A DNA stretch of 34,796 nt from UBA5734 sp964528645 (GTDB taxonomy: Bacteria > Bacillota > Clostridia > Saccharofermentanales > UBA5734): NCBI GenBank assembly GCA_964528645.1, contig CAZGSR010000028.1, positions 1 to 34,796 on the forward strand. Reading direction: 5' to 3'. Made by a program: the position numbers and the translations under genes. Shown here one piece after another: positions 23,372 through 29,971 of this stretch (within the stretch, counting starts at the first letter, position 1; every line of letters begins with the position of its first letter). Below the pieces are notes generated by a model. It made no database searches, was not told the origin of the DNA, and saw only the letters and a list, made by a program, of their open reading frames with translations.

Positions 23372-24094
23372 TCAGGTTCCAGCGCTAACAAAATCCGGAC
23401 CGGTTTCCCGGCCGGCAATGAAGTACCGCCGGTCCCTGAACAGCGCGGCCTGGGCGATCAGGGACTGGCCGCGTTCATTGGGGTGGATGCCATCGACACA
23501 AAGAAAGGATGCCACATCGCGTTCTGCAAGGAAGGCATCGCGCAAGTCAAATAATTCGCAATCAAGCTGTTGGGCGACATCCCGCACAGCGATGGCATAG
23601 CGTTCCTGCCAGCGGTAAATATGCTGGATGTCTCCCAGGTAGCGTTTGACCGCGTCGGCATTCAGCTGACGGGTGACCCAGGTGAAATAGCGAGCAGCGT
23701 CCAGCGGTGGCGGCGTCACCAACAGAGGCCGGGCCCCGCGTATCCGGACCTGGTGGATGAACTGACCAAGCAGGAGGCGGAACTGATCGACGGGTACTTT
23801 GGCCGGGTGATCTTGCCCGGGATCGGCTGCCACTTCAGCCCAGGGCAAGTCACAATCATTGCCGCCAAACTCAATTACAGCGAGAGCCTCCACAAGATCC
23901 TGGCTGCGCTCTAGCTCCCTGAGACCATCACGGATGACGGCTCCCATCCGGGCATGATTGTGGACAGGAATTCCCAGGCTCGTTTCAATCTGCGTGGTCC
24001 AGCGCTGGCCAGAAATGGCATACCGTCCGCGAGATTCGTCGTAAACGACGCCTTTGCCAATGGAGTCTCCCCAGATGTGGATCGAAGATATCAT
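23372..24094 (-). CDS. SGNH/GDSL-family hydrolase
   Basis: A 240-residue SGNH esterase/lipase-fold protein. Block I is IWGDSIGKG with the nucleophile Ser11. Block II Gly occurs near HARMGA, block III is the oxyanion GGND near residue 79, and block V DGIHPNERG carries the catalytic Asp and His. There is no signal peptide or membrane helix, so it is predicted cytosolic. Substrates in this family include acyl and acetyl esters on sugars, lipids and wall polymers; none is identifiable here. AAGGAG 10 nt before the ATG supports the start. Its promoter overlaps a perfect 9-bp inverted repeat, so it is probably repressed by a dedicated regulator, perhaps the divergent DUF1836 protein. Confidence 0.85.
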   Translation of the reverse strand: MISSIHIWGDSIGKGVVYDESRGRYAISGQRWTTQIETSLGIPVHNHARMGAVIRDGLRELERSQDLVEALAVIEFGGNDCDLPWAEVAADPGQDHPAKVPVDQFRLLLGQFIHQVRIRGARPLLVTPPPLDAARYFTWVTRQLNADAVKRYLGDIQHIYRWQERYAIAVRDVAQQLDCELFDLRDAFLAERDVASFLCVDGIHPNERGQSLIAQAALFRDRRYFIAGRETGPDFVSAGT

Positions 24095-24116
24095 GATGCC
24101 GGTTCTCCTTGCGCTC

Positions 24117-24141
24117 TAATCTAGTTTTTAATACTAGATTA
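24117..24141. promoter_or_regulatory. operator-like inverted repeat over the SGNH promoter
   Basis: TAATCTAGT and ACTAGATTA are perfect 9-bp arms with a 7-bp centre. The right arm contains the -10 of the minus-strand promoter, so a bound repressor would shut the SGNH gene off. Confidence 0.6.
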
Positions 24142-24164
24142 TGCGATATCTATTACCTTGTCAA
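24136..24164 (-). promoter_or_regulatory. promoter of the SGNH hydrolase gene
   Basis: A perfect -35 TTGACA (24159-24164), 17 bp, -10 TAATCT (24136-24141) on the minus strand. Layout and -10 type resemble the polyol operon promoter. Confidence 0.6.
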
Positions 24165-24177
24165 CATTCACTCGGAT

Positions 24178-24212
24178 GGTTCTTTCTAGAACCTGATATT
24201 TCATGTTAAAAT
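24178..24212 (+). promoter_or_regulatory. extended -10 promoter of the DUF1836 gene with palindrome
   Basis: TGTTAAAAT (24204-24212) is an extended -10. In the -35 region lies GGTTC/GAACC (24178-24193) enclosing the palindrome TTCTAGAA (24184-24191). This shares the TCTAG word with the operator-like repeat 50 bp away, so one protein may bind both. Confidence 0.45.
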
Positions 24213-24242
24213 AATTCATCTTAACCAGTGAAGAGGTTATCC

Positions 24243-24767
24243 ATGGCCAAGAACACCCGGGAAGTCCAAATCAACGCACAGCCAGAACCTGCTGACTGGG
24301 CCGCATTCCAGCCTGCTACCTGGGAGCAATTGCCAGACCTGGGTCTTTACATGGACCAGGTCATCACCTACGTTGAGCAGCAGTGCCGCACCCTCTACGC
24401 GCAGGAAAAATTCCTGACCCCCGCCATGGTCAATAATTATGTCAAGAGCGGCCTGATTTCCCGACCCAATGGCAAAAAATACAGCCGGGCTTTGCTGGCG
24501 CAACTGATCATGATCTGTACCCTGAAGCAAGCCCTGTCACAAGATGAAATGAAGAAATTGCTGGCCATGACAGCCAGCCCAGACTCGAACCTGAACGCTG
24601 ATCAAGCGCTTGAAATTCAATATCGAGCGTTCTGTACCACCCAGTTAGCCGTCTGGAATTTGATTGCGACGCGGCGCACTCAGACTTCTCCCCTGCAAGC
24701 AGCCCTGGAAGCTGCAGCCAGCAAGATCTTGTGCGGAGAAAAAATCGAGCAACTGGCAGGTGGATAA
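24243..24767 (+). CDS. DUF1836-family protein, probable MerR-like DNA-binding regulator
   Basis: A 174-residue protein with the DUF1836 pattern seen in Firmicutes: an N-terminal segment (TWEQLPDLGLYMDQVITYVEQ), then a helix-turn-helix-like FLTPAMVNNYVKSGLISRPNGKKYSRALLAQLIMICTLKQALSQDEMKKLL, close to MerR-type DNA-binding domains. The rest is helical and may dimerise. There is no known ligand site. AGAGG 6 nt before ATG 24243 sets the start. It is divergent from the SGNH gene, and the shared region contains TCTAG-type palindromes over both promoters, so it is a good candidate for autoregulation and control of its neighbour (inference). The TRIC-type gene follows after 124 bp containing a tandem repeat. 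Confidence 0.8.
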   Translation: MAKNTREVQINAQPEPADWAAFQPATWEQLPDLGLYMDQVITYVEQQCRTLYAQEKFLTPAMVNNYVKSGLISRPNGKKYSRALLAQLIMICTLKQALSQDEMKKLLAMTASPDSNLNADQALEIQYRAFCTTQLAVWNLIATRRTQTSPLQAALEAAASKILCGEKIEQLAGG

Positions 24768-24795
24768 CCACCAGTGTGGGAAATCGGCCAGCCGG

Positions 24796-24859
24796 GAAAT
24801 CGGCTGTGCGGGAAACCGTCCGACCTGGAAATCGGCTGTACGGGAAACCGTCCGACCTG
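24796..24859 (+). repeat. 32-bp tandem repeat, two copies
   Basis: Two 32-bp copies (24796-24827 and 24828-24859) differ at one base. Each contains AAATCGGCTGT and CGGGAAACCG, the latter able to form a 3-bp stem with a GAAA loop. Partial copies (GGGAAATCGG) extend to about 24777. It fills the gap between the DUF1836 and TRIC genes. Confidence 0.7.
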
Positions 24860-24891
24860 AAATCGAAAATCATGCATTTGCGGAGAACCCT

Positions 24892-25512
24892 ATGTCAATT
24901 ATCAGCTTTTTTGAACCAATTGGAATTATTGTTTTTGCCTTGTCCGGTGCCCTGGCTGCCCGTGAACGGAAAATGGACTTATTCGGTATCCTGATGCTGG
25001 CTACGCTGACCGCCACGGGTGGTGGCATCATTCGGGATGTCGTCATGGATAACGGCATCCCGATGTTTTTTCGCCGGCCCAGCTACATGGTCTATATCCT
25101 GGCAGCCTGCCTGATTGCACTGACCGCACGACAGCTAGTCCTCAAAGCCGGGCGCCTGATTATCTGGCTCGACGCGGTCGGCCTGGCTTGTTTTGCGATC
25201 GACGCCGGCAGCAAGGTGATCGACAAAGATCTCGGTTTGATGGCCTTTTTGTTTGTTGCGGTTACATCGGGGGTTGGCGGGGGCGTCCTGCGCGATCTGT
25301 TGAGCCAGCAAGTCCCCACCATCCTGACCAAAGACATCTATGCCGTCGCCGCCCTCATTGGCTCACTGGTGTATTACCTGCTGCAAGACTCGCCCCTGCA
25401 TCTGGCTGCACCCTACCTGGGGCTTAGCATCATCATCGTCACGCGACTGTGGTGCCATGCCAATGACATTCACCTCTACGTACCCAAGCTGCAAAAAAAG
25501 CCAGCTGAGTGA
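24892..25512 (+). CDS. TRIC/UPF0126-family membrane channel protein
   Basis: A 206-residue membrane protein with about seven helices and an internal duplication, typical of the trimeric intracellular cation channel family (YadS/YicG, UPF0126). The two signature glycine-rich segments are TATGGGIIRDVVMDNGIP (about residue 40) and SGVGGGVLRDLLSQQVP (about residue 125). Bacterial members conduct K+ or other monovalent ions, and some have been linked to small-molecule export; the role here is not known. The frame is open far upstream through the tandem repeat, but GGAG 6-7 nt before ATG 24892 and the family start choose this site. It probably shares a transcript with the DUF1836 gene. Confidence 0.87.
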   Translation: MSIISFFEPIGIIVFALSGALAARERKMDLFGILMLATLTATGGGIIRDVVMDNGIPMFFRRPSYMVYILAACLIALTARQLVLKAGRLIIWLDAVGLACFAIDAGSKVIDKDLGLMAFLFVAVTSGVGGGVLRDLLSQQVPTILTKDIYAVAALIGSLVYYLLQDSPLHLAAPYLGLSIIIVTRLWCHANDIHLYVPKLQKKPAE

Positions 25513-25578
25513 GAGTAGCGGGAATGGCGCGAGGCCGCACGGGTGGCCTGGTTGCTGTGTGGGCAGTGAGAGGCCGCG

Positions 25579-25704
25579 TGACGTCTGACCCGGCTTCCGG
25601 AAGGAGTGTCGGACCTGCCGTGACATCTGACCCGGCTTCCGGAAGGAGTGTCGGACCTGCCGTGACGTCTGACCCGACTTCCGGAGGGAGTGTCGGACCT
25701 GCCG
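25579..25704 (+). repeat. 42-bp tandem repeat, three copies
   Basis: Three 42-bp copies (25579-25620, 25621-25662, 25663-25704), nearly identical, with the third most diverged. Each has CTTCCGGAAG (CTTCCGGAGG in copy 3). Because 42 is a multiple of three, frames stay open on both strands, which gives false coding signals. It lies in the 515-bp gap between the TRIC and osmolyte transporter genes. Confidence 0.8.
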
Positions 25705-25890
25705 TTAGAAAGGTTCTAATCAGAAATATTATTTGACTCGTCACTCTTCATTTGACCCATAGCAATCCGCTGCGTGCTCCACCCCTCCCCCCTTTCCTGC
25801 CTCACCACAAACAGCTGCTGCATTTCACATTTTTCTGCCTCCACCACCCAGTCTTACCACCCATTCTGGCGACCTGAATCCACCATCAGA
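25705..25890. other. non-coding gap upstream of the osmolyte operon
   Basis: No gene or recognisable RNA. A pyrimidine-rich plus strand (25770-25850) has no open frame with a ribosome-binding site. Confidence 0.4.
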
Positions 25891-25891
25891 T

Positions 25892-25920
25892 TTGCCAAGT
25901 GGCTTTCATGATGGTATGAT
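25892..25920 (+). promoter_or_regulatory. promoter of the osmolyte transporter operon
   Basis: -35 TTGCCA (25892-25897), 17 bp, -10 TATGAT (25915-25920). Transcription would start near 25927, right at the first inverted repeat. Confidence 0.65.
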
Positions 25921-25927
25921 AGCCTAG

Positions 25928-25970
25928 CAACTTGATGATTATTGCAAGTTGTCACACGATAAAGTGTCAA
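25928..25970. promoter_or_regulatory. two inverted repeats at the osmolyte operon start site
   Basis: CAACTTG/CAAGTTG (25928-25934, 25945-25951) is a perfect repeat with a 10-bp centre. Overlapping its end, TTGTCAC (25949-25955) and GTGTCAA (25964-25970) form a second repeat with one mismatch. The location just after the -10 suits a repressor; the BusR-type protein at 29137-29799 is the obvious candidate. Confidence 0.55.
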
Positions 25971-26027
25971 TCTATCAATACTAAATCGCGTCATTTAGAC
26001 CAACACATCATGGAGGTAACACATTTG

Positions 26028-27050
26028 ATGAAATCAAAGAAGAAATTATTCACAGTCCTGTCCATCATTGCAGCGCTCTTGCTGATGACGATCGGTGCAG
26101 CGGGCTGTGCCAAAAAGGAAGAACCGGTTGTCTTGAAACTGGCGGATGCTGGCTGGGACAGCATCCAGTTGCACAATTCGATTGTTTCGTACATTCTCAA
26201 GCATGGCTATGGCGTGCAGACCGAACAGGTGACAGGCACGACCCCGATCACTTGGAAGGCTCTGGTAGAAAACGACATCCAGATCTACACAGAGGTCTGG
26301 AGCGAAAACATCGCCAGCTATAAAGACGATGTGGCTTCCGGAATCGTTAAAGAAGTTTCGGTCAATTTTGACGACAATGCCCAGGGCCTCTATGTGCCAC
26401 GCTATGTCATCGAAGGTGATGCCAAACGTGGCATCGAGCCGATGGCACCGGATCTGAAAACGGTCAAAGATCTCTTGAACTACAAAGAGGTGTTTGCAGA
26501 TCCGGAAGAACCGGAAAAAGGACGCATCTACGGTGCGATTTCCGGTTGGGGTGTAGACAAGATCTTGTCCAGCAAGTTCAATGCGTACGGTTTCGCGGAT
26601 ACCTTCAATTATTTCCAGCCTGGCTCGGACGCGGCTCTGGCAGCCTCTCTGGTTTCTGCCTATGAAAAGGGCGAGCCGTGGGTTGGCTACTACTGGGCCC
26701 CGACGTGGATCAGCGGCCAGTATGATCTGGTGCTGCTCGAAGACGAACCTTACACGGGCGACGAGGATGCCATGAATGCCGGTCTGACTGCTTTCCCGGC
26801 CAATCGTGTCACCGTCGCTGTGAATGCCGAGCTGGAAAAAACGCAGCCGGAAATCGTCGAATTCCTGTCTCATTACGAGACCAGTAGCGCCTTGACCGCC
26901 TCCGGTCTGGCCGTCATGAATTCTGAAGGTCTGAACACAGACCAGGCGGCCATCCGCATGCTCAAGGATCATCCTGAACTGCTCACAGCCTGGCTGACCG
27001 ATGCAGATGTGAAGAAAAAGGTCATGGATGCCCTGGCCAAAGAGGCTTGA
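26028..27050 (+). CDS. opuAC: glycine betaine/choline-class ABC transporter substrate-binding lipoprotein
   Basis: A 340-residue lipoprotein. The signal peptide ends at GAAGC with the lipid Cys at residue 27. The mature domain starts VVLKLADAGWDSIQLHNSIVSYIL, typical of OpuAC/ProX binding proteins. Several Trp residues (AGWDS, ITWKAL, EVWSEN, YYWAPTWIS) could form the aromatic cage that holds the quaternary ammonium group. Glycine betaine is the likely ligand; proline betaine, carnitine or choline are alternatives. GGAGG 12 nt before ATG 26028 gives the start, with TTG 26025 possible. It is first in the order binding protein, permease, ATPase, the reverse of the Bacillus opuA order. The promoter carries likely BusR-type control. 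Confidence 0.87.
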   Translation: MKSKKKLFTVLSIIAALLLMTIGAAGCAKKEEPVVLKLADAGWDSIQLHNSIVSYILKHGYGVQTEQVTGTTPITWKALVENDIQIYTEVWSENIASYKDDVASGIVKEVSVNFDDNAQGLYVPRYVIEGDAKRGIEPMAPDLKTVKDLLNYKEVFADPEEPEKGRIYGAISGWGVDKILSSKFNAYGFADTFNYFQPGSDAALAASLVSAYEKGEPWVGYYWAPTWISGQYDLVLLEDEPYTGDEDAMNAGLTAFPANRVTVAVNAELEKTQPEIVEFLSHYETSSALTASGLAVMNSEGLNTDQAAIRMLKDHPELLTAWLTDADVKKKVMDALAKEA

Positions 27051-27053
27051 TTT

Positions 27054-27929
27054 ATGGACGGTCTGATCAAATTCCCTGAGAGTTGGACGCTGGACATAGC
27101 GACCCCGATTGATGCCGGTATCAAGACCATCAGCCGGCAGTTTGCTGGATTTTTCGACGGGGTCAACGCTTTCATCTCTTTTTTCCTGGACTTGGCTCAG
27201 GACATCTTGTTCCTGATCCCCTGGTGGGTCTTGATCCTGATCATCATGGCGGGTGGCTATCTGGCCATCCGCCGCATCGGATCAGCCATCAGCTACGGTG
27301 CCATGGTCGTGGTGATTGGCCTGTTCGGCTACTGGGACCTGATGGTCTACACCCTTTCGATCGTCTTTGTGTCGGTCGTTTTTGCCCTCATCATTGGCCT
27401 GCCCTATGGCATCCTGATGGCAGAGAATAAAAAGGTGGAACATTTTTCCCTGGTCATTCTCGATGCCATGCAGACCATGCCGAGCTGGGTCTACCTGATT
27501 CCAGCCGTTTCCTTTTTTGGTCTCGGCCGCGTCCCTGCCGTCTTTGCGACCCTGATCTATGCCCTGCCCCCAGTCGTGCGCCTGACCAGCCATGCCGTGC
27601 TCCATGTGGACCTGGAAACGCTCGAGGCAGCCAAGGCCTTTGGCACCACAAAGATACAATCCCTGATCCAGGTCAAGCTGCCCCAGGCGGCACCCACCAT
27701 CCTGACCGGAGTCAACCAGACGACCATGATGGCCGTCGCCATGGTTGTCACATCGTCCATGATCGGGGCCAAGGGTCTGGGTACGGAAGTCCTGATCGCC
27801 ATCAACCGTCTGGAAGTAGGCCGGGGCTTTGAAGCTGGCTTGTCGATTGTCTTCATCGCCATCGTCATGGACCGCCTGACCCAGGGACTGGCCAAGAGTT
27901 TGCCTTACAACCAGACAAGGAAGGCCTGA
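27054..27929 (+). CDS. opuAB: glycine betaine-class ABC transporter permease
   Basis: A 291-residue membrane protein with about 6-7 helices, in the OpuAB/ProW family. The cytoplasmic coupling loop is visible as LEAAKAFGTTKIQSLIQVKLPQA, with VDLETLEAAKAFG matching the EAA motif that docks on the ATPase. The segment GLPYGILMAE starts the transport domain. It begins 3 bp after the binding-protein stop, with GAGG in the end of that gene as ribosome-binding site, and ends directly before the ATPase gene. Normal length; no fusion to the binding protein, unlike BusAB of Lactococcus. Confidence 0.92.
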   Translation: MDGLIKFPESWTLDIATPIDAGIKTISRQFAGFFDGVNAFISFFLDLAQDILFLIPWWVLILIIMAGGYLAIRRIGSAISYGAMVVVIGLFGYWDLMVYTLSIVFVSVVFALIIGLPYGILMAENKKVEHFSLVILDAMQTMPSWVYLIPAVSFFGLGRVPAVFATLIYALPPVVRLTSHAVLHVDLETLEAAKAFGTTKIQSLIQVKLPQAAPTILTGVNQTTMMAVAMVVTSSMIGAKGLGTEVLIAINRLEVGRGFEAGLSIVFIAIVMDRLTQGLAKSLPYNQTRKA

Positions 27930-27930
27930 T

Positions 27931-29100
27931 ATGCCAGCAAAAATAGAAGTGAAACAAGTCAGTAAAATTTTCGGTTCCAAGGGCAGCAAAGTCCTCGAAA
28001 CGCTTGGAAAACAGTTTGATAAACAAGAGGTCATGCAGCAGACCGGCCATGTTGTCGGAGTCCACGACGCCAATTTCATGGTCAATACAGGCGAGATTTT
28101 TGTTATCATCGGTTTGTCAGGCAGTGGCAAATCCACCCTGATCCGCTGCCTCAATCTGCTGCACCGGCCAACGGCCGGCAGCATCGAGATCGATGGCGAG
28201 GATATCTGTGAATACAACCGGGACCAGCTGCGTGAATTGCGCCGCAAGAAAATTGCCATGGTTTTCCAGAATTTCGCCCTGCTGCCGCACAAAAATGTCA
28301 TTGATAATGTCTCGTTTGGCCTACGTGTGCGAGGTGAAAATCGCCAGGACAGCCGCAAAAAGGCTCTGGAGATGATTGAAATGGTCGGCCTGGCGGGTTA
28401 TGAAAACGAACCCATCCAGTCCTTGAGCGGCGGGATGAAGCAGCGCGTCGGCCTGGCCCGGGCGCTGGCCAACGACCCAGAGATTCTCCTGATGGACGAA
28501 GCCTTCTCCGCGCTCGATCCAATTGTGCGCCGCGACATGCAGTACGAGCTCTTGAATTTACAGCAGAAGCTGCAAAAAACAATCGTCTTCATCACGCATG
28601 ATATCCAGGAAGCCTTCAAAATCGGTGACCGGGTCGCGATCATGAAGGACTCGAAAATTGTCCAGGTTGGCACGCCGGAAGAAATCCTGACGACGCCGGC
28701 CAATGAATATGTCGAGCGCTTCATCACGGGTGTTGACAAGACCCAAGTCCTCTCCGTCCGGAGCATCATGCACCTGCCCGGTTGCCTGGTCCAGCTGCGT
28801 GACGGCCCCAAGCTGGCCTTGCAGGAAATGCGCCTGAACGGTGTTTCCAGTGCCTTTGTCATGGACCAGGCGTTGCGGTTCAAAGGGATCGTGAATCTGC
28901 AGGATACCCTGCAGGCGATCAAGGACAAGCAACCACTGGAATCAATCCTGGTCCACGATGTCATCGAAGTAGAGCCCGCTACCACTGTCAGCGACCTGGT
29001 ACCTCTGGCCCAGAAGTCGCCCTATCCGATCGCCGTCACAGAAAACGGCCGGCTTTTGGGCATCGTCACCAAATCGGCCATCCTGGGCAGCATCGCCTGA
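27931..29100 (+). CDS. opuAA: glycine betaine-class ABC transporter ATPase with CBS domains
   Basis: A 389-residue ATPase of the OpuAA/ProV type. Walker A is GLSGSGKST (61-69), Q-loop VFQNFALLPH, signature LSGGMKQR, and Walker B ILLMDEAFSALDP. An N-terminal extension of about 40 residues precedes it, as in ProV. The C-terminal part from about residue 270 is a tandem CBS module (VRSIMHLPG, then VHDVIEVEPATTVSDLVPL). In this family the CBS module senses ionic strength and in some members binds c-di-AMP to shut transport off. AAGGAAGG 6 nt before the ATG supports the start. It completes the osmolyte importer; a hairpin between it and the convergent regulator probably ends the transcript. Confidence 0.93.
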   Translation: MPAKIEVKQVSKIFGSKGSKVLETLGKQFDKQEVMQQTGHVVGVHDANFMVNTGEIFVIIGLSGSGKSTLIRCLNLLHRPTAGSIEIDGEDICEYNRDQLRELRRKKIAMVFQNFALLPHKNVIDNVSFGLRVRGENRQDSRKKALEMIEMVGLAGYENEPIQSLSGGMKQRVGLARALANDPEILLMDEAFSALDPIVRRDMQYELLNLQQKLQKTIVFITHDIQEAFKIGDRVAIMKDSKIVQVGTPEEILTTPANEYVERFITGVDKTQVLSVRSIMHLPGCLVQLRDGPKLALQEMRLNGVSSAFVMDQALRFKGIVNLQDTLQAIKDKQPLESILVHDVIEVEPATTVSDLVPLAQKSPYPIAVTENGRLLGIVTKSAILGSIA

Positions 29101-29117
29101 GCCTGATTCGCCAAGGG

Positions 29118-29143
29118 CGCCTGATATCGATGGATGTCAGGCG
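29118..29143. terminator. hairpin between the ATPase and BusR-type genes
   Basis: CGCCTGA/TCAGGCG extended by a T-G pair and ATC/GAT gives an 11-bp stem with a 4-nt loop, followed on the plus strand by only TCTT. It overlaps the BusR-type stop codon and can serve both convergent genes as a terminator. The short T run makes it imperfect. Confidence 0.55.
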
Positions 29144-29799
29144 TCTTGCGTTGGATCGCCAGTGCCTGAGACGTCAGCAGACTGGCTGATGAAGTCCAGG
29201 ACACGCTGTTCGACACTCTCGTCGCCTGTGATCAACAGCAAATCGCCGGGCAAAAAAACGGCATATGGCCCGGGTGAATAAATCGTCCGGCCATCGCGTC
29301 GGATGGCGACAATCGTCCCGCCGGTATTTTGCCAGAATTTTGTCTCTGAAAGCGTCAGGCCAACCAATGGCGACTGGCTGTCGACCTGGATTTCACAAGG
29401 GTAGACCGGATTGACACTGGTCAGGCGGTCAGCCTGGCGGGCCAGATAATCCATCAGCTCATAGATGCGGTCTTCAATTGTCTGCTTCTGCTGGAGCAAC
29501 GACTCAATTTCATTGCGGACTGCCTGGAGATCCACTTTGGTTTTAAAACGCTCGACATAGCGCTGGGCTAGTTCCCTGGACAAGACGACGTAGCCGATCT
29601 TGGATTCTGCCCGGACAATGCCCATGTCTTCGAGCAGGTGCATCGAGCGCCGGATGGTCTCAGGGGACACCCGGTACGTGCTGCTTAGAAGGGAGCGACC
29701 GGACAGGCGGCTGCCAGCAACCAGTTCACCTGACGCAATTTTGCGGGCAAGATCGAGGGCAATCCGGGCATAGACCGGTGTTTCGAATTTTTCTGGCAT
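29137..29799 (-). CDS. busR: BusR-type GntR/RCK_C transcriptional regulator, likely c-di-AMP-responsive
   Basis: A 220-residue protein. Residues 1-75 are a GntR-type winged helix (YARIALDLARKIASGELVAGSRLSGRSLLSSTYRVSPETIRRSMHLLEDMGIV). A coiled coil follows (about 78-118, VDLQAVRNEIESLLQQKQTIED). The C-terminal RCK_C/TrkA-C domain is at about 125-215 (SPLVGLTLSETKFWQNTGGTIVAIRRDG to YAVFLPGDLLLITGD). This order is that of BusR, which in Lactococcus and Streptococcus represses betaine uptake when c-di-AMP is high. Here it is convergent to an OpuA-type operon, strengthening the assignment. c-di-AMP binding is inferred from the family. GGAGG lies 11 nt before the ATG. Confidence 0.87.
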   Translation of the reverse strand: MPEKFETPVYARIALDLARKIASGELVAGSRLSGRSLLSSTYRVSPETIRRSMHLLEDMGIVRAESKIGYVVLSRELAQRYVERFKTKVDLQAVRNEIESLLQQKQTIEDRIYELMDYLARQADRLTSVNPVYPCEIQVDSQSPLVGLTLSETKFWQNTGGTIVAIRRDGRTIYSPGPYAVFLPGDLLLITGDESVEQRVLDFISQSADVSGTGDPTQDA

Positions 29800-29971
29800 G
29801 TTGGACCAAGCCTCCAGGGAGTATCATGAATGTGACAGGAGCACCAGAGTCGGCTCTATCGGACAGGCTGCCTGATAGCTCTATTCTGGATCAGGTTGCC
29901 GCCAAGATCAACAGGGTACGCCAAGTGCGTGATGCTCACGAGCGAGTGTAGCAAATGCGAGGAGGTCTTGC

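Noticed and set aside
24777..25704. CRISPR-like repeats around the TRIC gene
   Set aside because: The copies are directly adjacent tandem repeats without unique spacers, and no cas gene is present.
25509..25736. 75-codon frame through the 42-bp repeats
   Set aside because: No ribosome-binding site; open only because the repeat length is a multiple of three, and the opposite strand is open as well.
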